Shown one piece after another: positions 56,796 to 64,000 of a stretch of 64,000 nucleotides of DNA. The notes under the pieces were generated by a model. It saw only the letters and a list, made by a program, of their open reading frames with translations. It was not told the DNA's origin and did not search any database. Position numbers and translations under genes: made by a program. Each line of letters begins with the position of its first letter. Position 1 is the stretch's first letter. This stretch comes from Tsukamurella paurometabola DSM 20162 (lineage in GTDB: Bacteria > Actinomycetota > Actinomycetes > Mycobacteriales > Mycobacteriaceae): contig NC_014158.1 in the NCBI RefSeq assembly GCF_000092225.1, forward strand, positions 4,278,001 through 4,342,000, read 5' to 3'.

Positions 56796-57473
56796 ATGAG
56801 CGAACAACGACCCCTCGCCCTGATCACCGGCGCCTCACGCGGGCTCGGTGCCCAGATCGCCCGGCAGCTCGCGGACACGCACGACCTGCTGCTCGGCGGA
56901 CGCCCCTCCCCCGGACTCGATGCACTCGCCGCGGAACTCGGCGCTCTCACCTTCGCCGCCGACCTCACCGATCACTCCACCGTTGCGGCTCTGGCACAGT
57001 CGATTCCCCGCCTCGACGTGCTGGTCCACAACGCCGGTATCGCATCGATCGCGCGCATCGAGGACACCACCGCCACCGACTGGCGCACCATGTTCGAGGT
57101 GAACCTGCTCGCAGTGGTCGAGCTGACCAAGGCGCTCCTCCCCGCGCTACGAGAGGCGAACGGTCATGTGGTGCTGATCAACTCGGGCGCAGGCAAGCGG
57201 GCGAATCCCGGTTGGGGCGCCTACGCCGCAAGCAAGTTCGGGCTCACCTCATTCGCCGAAGCGCTCCGCGCCGAGGAACCGGCACTGCGCGTGACGAGCG
57301 TGTTCCCCGGCCGCATCGATACCCGGATGCAGGAGGGGATCTTCGCACTCGAAGGTCGCGACTACTCCGCCGACAACCTACTGCGGCCGGAGACGGTGGC
57401 CCGCGCGGTCGTGCACGCGGTACACACCCCCGCCGACGCGCATCCGACGGAGATCGTGCTCCGCCCACGCTGA
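56796..57473 (+). CDS. Short-chain dehydrogenase/reductase
   Basis: The 225-residue product has a canonical T-G-A-S-R-G-L-G cofactor loop, V-H-N-A-G, I-N-S-G-A-G and Y-A-A-S-K catalytic motif. At 225 residues it is a compact SDR. The ATG at 56796 follows GTGGAG. It is monocistronic and converges on the ROK regulator with only about 40 bp between. Substrate unknown. Confidence 0.92.
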   Translation: MSEQRPLALITGASRGLGAQIARQLADTHDLLLGGRPSPGLDALAAELGALTFAADLTDHSTVAALAQSIPRLDVLVHNAGIASIARIEDTTATDWRTMFEVNLLAVVELTKALLPALREANGHVVLINSGAGKRANPGWGAYAASKFGLTSFAEALRAEEPALRVTSVFPGRIDTRMQEGIFALEGRDYSADNLLRPETVARAVVHAVHTPADAHPTEIVLRPR

Positions 57474-57513
57474 TCCGGCCGGAACCCCGGCGCGCAGCAT
57501 CACTGTCCGGCCG

Positions 57514-58701
57514 TCACAACGCGGCGTCGATCGCTTCGGCACTCAGGACGTGGTCGAGGATCAGTGTGGCGCTACCGACAACGCTCGACTTCTCACCGTG
57601 GGTCGACGGCAGGATGCGCAGTTCGCGGGTCGCGAGCGCGGTGGCGTTGCCGTAGACCGACTCCCGCAGGCCCGCGACGAACAGGTCGTATGCACCCGCC
57701 ATATCCCCGGCGACGACCAGTGCCTCGGGGTTGAGCAGATTCACGGCACCGGCCAGGACCTCGCCGACGTGCCGCCCACTGTCGCGGATCAGCCTGCGCG
57801 CCTCCGCATCACCGGACAACGCCAGCTCGACCACATCGCGCAGGTGCGCCACGTGACGTCCGTGATCGCGGAGCTCCCGCACCAAGGCCCACCCGGATGC
57901 GACGGCTTCCAGGCAGCCGGTATCGCCGCACCGGCAGGAGATTCCCGCAGCGGCCTCGACCTTCGTATGGCCGAACTCCCCTGCCGCGCCTCGTTTCCCT
58001 CGCTGAAGTGCACCCCCGGCCACGATTCCCGCACCCAATCCGGTGGATGCCTTGATCAACAGCATGTCCTCGAATCGATCGCGCTGGCCGCGGCGCTCCG
58101 CGAGCACGATCACATTGGCGTCATTGTCGAGCAACACCGGCGCATTGGTCACCGTCCGCAAGAACGGCGTCAGCGGCACACCGTCCCAGCCGCTGATCGC
58201 CGGCGAATCCAGGGTGCACACCCGCTCCGGATCGGCGGTCCCGGGGATGCTCATGCCGACACCGCGAACCTCGTCACGCCGGTGGCCGCACTCCTCCAGG
58301 AGTGCGTCCAACGTCTGGACGACCGTCGGCATCAGCTCATCCGGCCCCACGCCGATCTCCTGATCCACGGAGCACATGGCCAGGAGGTCGCCCGCCAGGT
58401 TGCACACTCCCAGCTGGGTACGGCTGCGGCCGATCGCGGCCGCCAGCACGACACCCGCCCCCGGGTTCACGGTGAGGCCCGCCGCCGGCCGTCCGGGACT
58501 CGACGCCGCTTCCGCGCGCTCGAGCACGAGGCCCGCGTCCTGCAGCGCGGCGACGCGCGCCGCGACGGCGGTGCGGGATAGATCGGTCGCATGCCCGATC
58601 CGGGTGCGGGTGGTGGTTCCATCTCCGCTGCGGATCAGGGTGAAGACATCGCCCGCGGTCACTGCGGCTCGTGAGGACCGTGACGTGCGCATACCGACCA
58701 T
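57514..58701 (-). CDS. ROK family transcriptional regulator
   Basis: The product is about 395 residues from the ATG at 58701 (58692 also possible; neither has a clear site). An N-terminal winged HTH (T-T-T-R-T-R-I-G-H-A-T-D-L-S-R-T-A-V near 35) precedes a sugar-kinase-like ROK domain with L-L-D-N-D-A-N, G-A-G-I-V-A-G-G, the zinc motif C-R-C-G-D-T-G-C-L-E and G-H-T-K. It most likely senses a sugar or sugar phosphate and represses the divergent Entner-Doudoroff operon. Confidence 0.92.
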   Translation of the reverse strand: MVGMRTSRSSRAAVTAGDVFTLIRSGDGTTTRTRIGHATDLSRTAVAARVAALQDAGLVLERAEAASSPGRPAAGLTVNPGAGVVLAAAIGRSRTQLGVCNLAGDLLAMCSVDQEIGVGPDELMPTVVQTLDALLEECGHRRDEVRGVGMSIPGTADPERVCTLDSPAISGWDGVPLTPFLRTVTNAPVLLDNDANVIVLAERRGQRDRFEDMLLIKASTGLGAGIVAGGALQRGKRGAAGEFGHTKVEAAAGISCRCGDTGCLEAVASGWALVRELRDHGRHVAHLRDVVELALSGDAEARRLIRDSGRHVGEVLAGAVNLLNPEALVVAGDMAGAYDLFVAGLRESVYGNATALATRELRILPSTHGEKSSVVGSATLILDHVLSAEAIDAAL

Positions 58702-58758
58702 TGAACCATCGGGGGCTTTCCACGCAAACCACGAATTCCGCACACGGAGGAGAAGAAG

Positions 58759-58788
58759 ATGCGAGTATTAGTCCGCGAAAGAGCGTAA
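58759..58788 (+). CDS. Nine-codon leader ORF upstream of zwf
   Basis: ATG followed by eight codons (M-R-V-L-V-R-E-R-A) and TAA, preceded by a very strong GGAGGAGAAGAAG site. It ends 42 bp before zwf. GCGTAATTGCG at its stop is a near-palindrome. It may be a translated leader or the site may belong to an older start; evidence is limited to the ribosome site and spacing. Confidence 0.35.
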   Translation: MRVLVRERA

Positions 58789-58830
58789 TTGCGTCACTTT
58801 CACGTCTGTAATGCCGACGTCAGGAGACCC

Positions 58831-60309
58831 ATGCCGTCCACCAGCCCCATCGCCCCCTGCGACTTCGTCGTCTTCGGCGGCACCGGCGACCTCACCGTCC
58901 GCAAACTGCTCCCCGCCCTCTACCTACGCGACCGAGACGGCCAGCTCCCCGACGACACGAGGATCATCGCGGTATCGCGTGCCGGCCTCGATGCCGCGGG
59001 CTACCGCGACAAGGTGCACGGAGAACTCGAACGATTCGTCACCTCGGACGCCCTGGACGAGGCAGTGGTGGACCGCTTCCTGCGCCGCCTCGAATTCGCC
59101 GGTATCGATGCCGCCGACGGATCTACCTGGGAGCCCTTGACCGCGCTGTTGCCGCGCGAGGCCGACCGGATCCGGGTGTACTACCTGGCCTGTGCACCTC
59201 GGCTGTTCGGCCCCATCTCCGAGAACCTGGCCGCCAACGGGCTCGTCGACCAGCACTCCCGGGTGGTACTGGAGAAGCCGATCGGCCACGACCTGGAATC
59301 CGCACGCGCCATCAACGATGCGGTCGGAGCGGTCTTCGACGAATCCCAGATCTTCCGGATCGATCACTACCTCGGCAAGGAGAGCGTGCAGAACCTGCTG
59401 GTCACGAGGTTCGCCAACACGGTCCTGGAGCCGCTGTGGAACTCCACGAGCATCGACCACGTTCAGATCACGGTGTCGGAGGAGATCGGGGTGGGATCGC
59501 GGGGTGAGTACTACGACACCTCCGGGGCACTGCGCGACATGGTGCAGAATCACCTGCTCCAGGTCCTCTGCCTGGTGGCGATGGAGCCCCCCACGTACGT
59601 GGATCGAGAGTCCGTCCGTGACGAGAAGTTGAAGGTTCTCCAGGCACTCAAGCCGATGACGCCGGAGGACGCCGAGCGCGACACCGTCGCAGGCCAGTAC
59701 GGTCCCGGGCTCGTGAACGGCGTCGCGGTACCGGGATACCGCGACGAGGCGGACAATGCCGACAGCCGCACGGAGACCTTCGTCGCGGTGAAAGCCGAGG
59801 TGCGCAACTGGCGGTGGGCGGGCGTTCCCTTCTACTTGCGGACCGGAAAGCGCATGGAACGGCGTCACTCCGAAGTGGTGATCGCATTCAATCCCGTACC
59901 GCACCCGATGTTCCCGGGCAGTGAAGGCACCAGCGAACCCAACCGGCTGGTCATCCGGCTTCAGCCGACCGAAGGGATGCGCCTGCACATGACGGCGAAG
60001 GAACCCGGCCCGGGTGGCATCCGGCTCAGACCCGTCTCCCTCGACTTGAACTACACCGAGGTGTTCCCACACCCCTCCCCCGACGCCTACGAACGCCTGC
60101 TCATGGACGTGGTGCGCGGCAACCCCACGCTGTTCATGCGGCGCGACGAGGTCGAGGCCGCGTGGACGTGGGTCGAGCCGATCCTCGCGAATTGGGCTCG
60201 CACGGAGCGGGTGCCGCGCCGCTACCCCGCCGGCACCGACGGCCCCGTCGACGCGGTCACTCTCATCGAGCGTGACGGCCGCACGTGGAACGAGGGGGCG
60301 CTGCGATGA
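58831..60309 (+). CDS. zwf: Glucose-6-phosphate 1-dehydrogenase
   Basis: The 492-residue enzyme has [11 protein letters not shown] at the NADP site, the substrate motif R-I-D-H-Y-L-G-K-E near 185, and L-R-T-G-K-R near 350. It oxidises glucose-6-phosphate to 6-phosphogluconolactone. AGGAG precedes the ATG at 58831. It overlaps edd by 4 bp; no phosphogluconolactonase is in the operon. Confidence 0.97.
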   Translation: MPSTSPIAPCDFVVFGGTGDLTVRKLLPALYLRDRDGQLPDDTRIIAVSRAGLDAAGYRDKVHGELERFVTSDALDEAVVDRFLRRLEFAGIDAADGSTWEPLTALLPREADRIRVYYLACAPRLFGPISENLAANGLVDQHSRVVLEKPIGHDLESARAINDAVGAVFDESQIFRIDHYLGKESVQNLLVTRFANTVLEPLWNSTSIDHVQITVSEEIGVGSRGEYYDTSGALRDMVQNHLLQVLCLVAMEPPTYVDRESVRDEKLKVLQALKPMTPEDAERDTVAGQYGPGLVNGVAVPGYRDEADNADSRTETFVAVKAEVRNWRWAGVPFYLRTGKRMERRHSEVVIAFNPVPHPMFPGSEGTSEPNRLVIRLQPTEGMRLHMTAKEPGPGGIRLRPVSLDLNYTEVFPHPSPDAYERLLMDVVRGNPTLFMRRDEVEAAWTWVEPILANWARTERVPRRYPAGTDGPVDAVTLIERDGRTWNEGALR

Positions 60310-62159
60310 CCGCACTGCATCCGGTGCTGGAAGAGGTCACCGAGCGAATCGTCGAGCGCAGCCGGCCTTCACGCGAGGCGTACCTCGACAAGATCCGTGC
60401 CGCGGGCGCGGCGGGCCCGGCACGCGCCCGCCTGGAATGCGCGAACCTCGCGCACGGTTTCGCCTCGGCCGGTCCGGCGGACACGAAGAGCCTGCGCGGC
60501 ACGGTCAAGCCCAACGTCGCCATCGTGTCCTCGTACAACGACATGCTCTCGGCCCACAAACCCTTCGAATCCTTCCCCGCCCAGTTGAAGCAAGCGGTGA
60601 TACACGCCGGAGGGATCGCTCAGTTCGCCGGCGGTGTGCCTGCGATGTGCGACGGCATCACCCAGGGGCGAGCGGGTATGGAGCTCTCGCTGTTCAGCCG
60701 CGACGTGATCGCGATGTCCACCGCCATCGCTCTCTCCCACGACATGTTCGACGCCGCGCTCATGCTGGGTGTCTGCGACAAGATCGTCCCCGGAATGCTG
60801 ATCGGCGCCTTGGCGTTCGGGCATCTGCCGACGGTCTTCGTGCCCGCCGGCCCGATGACCTCCGGGCTGCCCAACTCCGAGAAGGCCCGGGTCCGGCAGC
60901 TGTTTGCCGAGAACAAGGTGAGCCGGAGCGAACTACTCGACGCCGAAGCCGCCTCGTATCACGGCAACGGCACCTGCACCTTCTTCGGTACCGCGAACTC
61001 CAATCAGCTGCTCATGGAGGTGATGGGTCTGCATCTGCCGGGGTCGAGCTTCGTCAATCCCGACAATCCGTTGCGCACCGCCCTCACCGCCGAGGCGGGT
61101 CGGCGAGTGACGAATCTGACGGCCCTGGGCGACGATTACACGCCCATCGGGGAGATCGTCAACGAGAAGGCCATCGTCAACGGGACCGCCGCGCTCCTCG
61201 CCACCGGCGGATCGAGCAACCACACCATGCACCTGGTGGCCATCGCGCGGGCGGCCGGAATCATCCTCACGTGGAGTGACATCTCGGACCTGTCCTCGGT
61301 GGTGCCCTTGTTGGCACGCATCTATCCCAACGGCAGCGCCGACGTCAACCACTTCCACGCCGCCGGTGGACTGAGTTTCACCATCTCCACCATGTTGGAA
61401 GCCGGGCTATTGCACGACGCCGTTCGCACCGTCGTAGGACCCGGATTGCGCAGGTATACACGAGAACCCAGTCTCGCCCCGGAGGGTCTCATCGACTGGC
61501 GCGACGGTCCGCACGAGAGCCTGGACACCTCCGTTCTCCGCAGCGCACAGGCCCCTTTCGCCGCCGACGGTGGCCTCAAGACGCTGGACGGAAACCTCGG
61601 TTCCGCCGTCGTCAAGACATCCGCCGTCAAACCCGAACACCGCGTGATCACCGCGCCGGCAATGGTGTTCGACGACCAGGCCGACTTCCTGTCCGCATTC
61701 GCCGCCGGTGATGTATCGGGCGATCTGGTGGCCGTGGTCCGCTACCAGGGTCCTCGTGCCAACGGAATGCCCGAACTGCACAAGCTCACTCCGACCCTGG
61801 GCGTACTCCAGGACCGCGGCCACCGCGTCGCGCTCGTGACCGACGGCAGGATGTCGGGCGCTTCCGGCAAGGTTCCCGCCGCGATCCACGTGACCCCGGA
61901 AGCCGCCTCCGGTGGTCCGCTGACCAAGGTGCGCAACGGCGATCTCATCACCGTCGACACGCAGTCGGGACACCTGATGGTGCACGTGTCCGACGAGGAG
62001 CTCGCGAGCCGCGAGCCTTCCGGCCGCCCTCGCACCGCACAGGAGATGGCCGGGACCGGACGCGAACTGTTCGCGACCTTCCGGGCCGCGGTCGGGCCCG
62101 CCGACGAGGGCGCCAGCATCTTCCCCGCTACGCACGAAACACAGGAGATTTCGCAATGA
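60306..62159 (+). CDS. edd: Phosphogluconate dehydratase
   Basis: The 617-residue IlvD/Edd enzyme keeps the iron-sulfur Cys positions in [20 protein letters not shown] and [14 protein letters not shown], plus [11 protein letters not shown] near 520. It dehydrates 6-phosphogluconate to KDPG. The ATG at 60306 overlaps the zwf stop, and its stop overlaps eda. Confidence 0.97.
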   Translation: MTALHPVLEEVTERIVERSRPSREAYLDKIRAAGAAGPARARLECANLAHGFASAGPADTKSLRGTVKPNVAIVSSYNDMLSAHKPFESFPAQLKQAVIHAGGIAQFAGGVPAMCDGITQGRAGMELSLFSRDVIAMSTAIALSHDMFDAALMLGVCDKIVPGMLIGALAFGHLPTVFVPAGPMTSGLPNSEKARVRQLFAENKVSRSELLDAEAASYHGNGTCTFFGTANSNQLLMEVMGLHLPGSSFVNPDNPLRTALTAEAGRRVTNLTALGDDYTPIGEIVNEKAIVNGTAALLATGGSSNHTMHLVAIARAAGIILTWSDISDLSSVVPLLARIYPNGSADVNHFHAAGGLSFTISTMLEAGLLHDAVRTVVGPGLRRYTREPSLAPEGLIDWRDGPHESLDTSVLRSAQAPFAADGGLKTLDGNLGSAVVKTSAVKPEHRVITAPAMVFDDQADFLSAFAAGDVSGDLVAVVRYQGPRANGMPELHKLTPTLGVLQDRGHRVALVTDGRMSGASGKVPAAIHVTPEAASGGPLTKVRNGDLITVDTQSGHLMVHVSDEELASREPSGRPRTAQEMAGTGRELFATFRAAVGPADEGASIFPATHETQEISQ

Positions 62160-62797
62160 CACCGTCTCTGCTCGATCACGCACCCGTGATCCCCGTAGTC
62201 GCCATCGACGACATCGATCACGCGGTACCGATCGCTCGCGCGCTCGTCGCCGGCGGTGTGCCCCTCATCGAACTGACACTCCGGACGCCAGTGGCACTGG
62301 CGGCGATCGAGCGCATCGCCGGCGAGGTCCCGGAGATCCGCATCGGCGCGGGAACGATCGTGCGGCCCGAGCAGGCCGCTCAGGCCCGCGCGGCAGGCGC
62401 GCAATTCCTCGTCTCGCCCGGAAGCACTCCCTCCCTCCTGGCGGCCATGGCCGACACGGGGCTCCCCCACCTGCCCGGTGTCGCGACCGTATCGGAGGTA
62501 CTGGCGGCTCTGGAAGCGGGCTACACCGAACTGAAGCTGTTCCCCGCGGCCGCCATCGGGGGAACGGCGCTGCTCACATCGATCGCCGGGCCCGTGCCCA
62601 CTGCCCGCTTCTGCCCGACCGGTGGGATCACCGCCAGCACCGCACCGCAGTATCTCGCCCTCCCGAACGTGGGCTGTGTGGGCGGTTCCTGGCTCGTGAC
62701 ACGGGGCGCGACCGCGACCGCCGACTGGCCCGCGATCACCGCGGCGGCAGCCGCGACCCGCGAACTCGCTCCGGAGCGCAACCGCACCGACGGGTGA
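62156..62797 (+). CDS. eda: KDPG aldolase
   Basis: The 213-residue class I aldolase has V-I-P-V-V-A-I-D near the start, I-E-L-T-L-R-T-P with the catalytic Glu and phosphate-binding Arg, G-A-G-T-I-V, and the Schiff-base Lys in E-L-K-L-F-P-A. It splits KDPG to pyruvate and glyceraldehyde-3-phosphate, completing the Entner-Doudoroff route begun by zwf and edd. Confidence 0.96.
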   Translation: MTPSLLDHAPVIPVVAIDDIDHAVPIARALVAGGVPLIELTLRTPVALAAIERIAGEVPEIRIGAGTIVRPEQAAQARAAGAQFLVSPGSTPSLLAAMADTGLPHLPGVATVSEVLAALEAGYTELKLFPAAAIGGTALLTSIAGPVPTARFCPTGGITASTAPQYLALPNVGCVGGSWLVTRGATATADWPAITAAAAATRELAPERNRTDG

Positions 62798-62843
62798 GGC
62801 CCGCCGCGGCATCGGGTGCGGTTGTGCGCTCCTGCGGATGCGG

Positions 62844-64000
62844 TCAGGCTCGGCCCGCGGACGCGCGCGCTCTGCGGCTCATCGAGTCGATCGCGACCGC
62901 CAGTAGGAGCACGCCACCGGTCACCATGAACCGCACCGATGACCCCACGCCCAGCAGATTCAGACCGTTCGAGATCGATTGCAGCACCAGAATTCCCAGT
63001 AGCGCGGAGTACGCGGAACCGCGCCCGCCGAACAGCGAGGTTCCACCGATCACCGCCGCGGCGATGGCGGTGAGGTTGGTATCGGTGGTTCCCGTGGACT
63101 GAGAGACGCTGGTCAGTAGTCCCGCCGCCATGAGACCGCCCAGTGCGGCGAAGGTGGAGGTGAGCGCGAACACCGACATGTAGACGGCGTTCACTCGGAT
63201 CCCGGATCGGCGGGCGGCCTCCACGTTGCCGCCCACGGCGTAAACGTGCCTGCCCCACGTGGTGCGCCGCAGCGCGAAGTCCATCACTATCACCAGCAGC
63301 ACGAAGAAGATCCACAGGTACGAAAAGCCACGGTCGATGTTCACGTAGTAGGTGAGGTAACCGAGCACGGCACCGAGCGCCACCGTCTGCGCCGCGATCA
63401 GCGGGAGCGGAGTCGTGCTCAGATCGGCAGCGCGGCGGGTACGTACCACCCACAGCCGGCTCGCGAGAAACACTGCCACGGTGATCGCGACGAGCACATA
63501 CGAGGCTGCGCCGGTGACGAACTCATTGCGGGCGAAGCGCATCACGAGCGAGCTCTGCGGAAGGTTGATGGTGCCGGTCGAACCCAGTACCCACAGCAGC
63601 AGACCCTGAAAACCCAGCAGTCCGGCGAGCGAGAACACGAACGACGGTATGCCGACCCGGGTGAACAAGGTGCCGTAGAGCAGCCCGATCAGCAGGCCGC
63701 TGCCGAGAGCCGCGAGCACTGCGACGACTTCGGGGAAGCCGTCGTTGACCAGCAGCACCGCCATGATCGCGGCGGACACACCGCTCACCGAGCCCACCGA
63801 GAGATCGATCTCACCGAGCAAGAGCACCAGCACGATTCCGAGCGAGATGATGCCGACGGGCGCGGCGAACTGGGTGATCGAGACGATGTTGCGGGAGGAG
63901 AGGAAGCTCGGCTCCGCGATGTAGAAGACGGTCGCGATCACGATCAGGCCGATGATCACCGGCAGGCTACCGAGGTCGCCGGACCGGATACGCGCCAGTT
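62844..64000 (-). CDS. XylH-type sugar ABC transporter permease (5' end beyond window)
   Basis: The frame is open through the right edge and ends at 62844, giving at least 385 residues. It has about ten hydrophobic segments and the family marks [10 protein letters not shown] near residue 60 and [15 protein letters not shown] near 320. This is the BPD_transp_2 class that imports pentoses and other monosaccharides. An internal GTG (63959) is not the real start, since in-frame codons upstream (R-S-G-D-L-G-S-L-P) continue the family pattern. It is likely the end of a sugar import operon that could feed the adjacent Entner-Doudoroff genes. Confidence 0.93.
   Translation of the reverse strand, partial: LARIRSGDLGSLPVIIGLIVIATVFYIAEPSFLSSRNIVSITQFAAPVGIISLGIVLVLLLGEIDLSVGSVSGVSAAIMAVLLVNDGFPEVVAVLAALGSGLLIGLLYGTLFTRVGIPSFVFSLAGLLGFQGLLLWVLGSTGTINLPQSSLVMRFARNEFVTGAASYVLVAITVAVFLASRLWVVRTRRAADLSTTPLPLIAAQTVALGAVLGYLTYYVNIDRGFSYLWIFFVLLVIVMDFALRRTTWGRHVYAVGGNVEAARRSGIRVNAVYMSVFALTSTFAALGGLMAAGLLTSVSQSTGTTDTNLTAIAAAVIGGTSLFGGRGSAYSALLGILVLQSISNGLNLLGVGSSVRFMVTGGVLLLAVAIDSMSRRARASAGRA

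Overview
The window comes from a high-GC Gram-positive actinomycete of the order Mycobacteriales. The evidence is a complete yrbE-mce operon, a mycobacterial-type ino1-padR-DUF5318-ponA1-GT87 block, an rpsF-ssb-rpsR-rplI-dnaB block, F420-type and MpaB-type oxidoreductases, frequent GTG starts and many 4-bp ATGA gene overlaps. The gene mix suggests Tsukamurella or a close relative; that genus call is an inference from content, not a database match.

Layout. 1-4464: a cysteine-dioxygenase-like/rhodanese fusion running off the left edge, then a four-gene OpuB-type osmoprotectant ABC transporter, all on the minus strand. 4538-7735: small membrane proteins (DUF1345, TspO and two unknown), then a stress locus in which an Hsp20 gene is preceded by a near-perfect CIRCE element and a 5'-UTR hairpin. 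7690-10692: a DinB-like protein, an SDR/SnoaL-like pair and a divergent MerR regulator whose shared intergenic region holds two 19-bp-spaced promoters. 10707-14875: dnaB, rplI, rpsR, ssb and rpsF, with an opposed secreted protein inserted between dnaB and rplI.

15091-36346 is a lipid island. It holds yrbEAB, mceA-F and one Mce-associated protein, closed tail-to-tail by a tandem-TetR regulator of Mce3R architecture. Next come an MpaB-like oxygenase, a FadD5-like acyl-CoA ligase, fadA-fadB, enoyl-CoA hydratase plus nitronate-monooxygenase-like genes, an aldehyde dehydrogenase and a second MpaB-like oxygenase. Two divergent promoter regions in this island share the palindrome GAACATGTTC, a KstR-like signal. 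36370-45112 then resumes the conserved block: two GT87-type membrane glycosyltransferases (convergent and overlapping by 211 bp), ponA1, DUF5318, padR and ino1. Compared with the order I recall for M. tuberculosis Rv0046c-Rv0058, the lipid island sits exactly between the Rv0051-like gene and rpsF.

45254-49149 holds a DUF1542-like coiled-coil protein, an OPT transporter and an F420-dependent oxidoreductase. 49150-51520 is an AT-richer, gene-poor islet with an orphan ORF, a 5'-truncated formylglycine-generating enzyme with an internal 18-bp tandem duplication, and decayed sequence. 51528-57473 holds a TerC-like DUF475 protein behind a two-hairpin leader, a Tat-exported PhoX-type phosphatase, a MarR-MFS pair with its operator, and an SDR. 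57514-62797 is an Entner-Doudoroff operon (zwf-edd-eda, translationally coupled) with a divergent ROK repressor and a nine-codon leader ORF. The window ends inside a XylH-type sugar ABC permease.

I saw no rRNA, tRNA, CRISPR array, intact insertion sequence or prophage. No clearly new multi-gene system stands out. The best leads are the structured and operator-like intergenic elements, the alien islet with the broken FGE, and the placement of the mce island.
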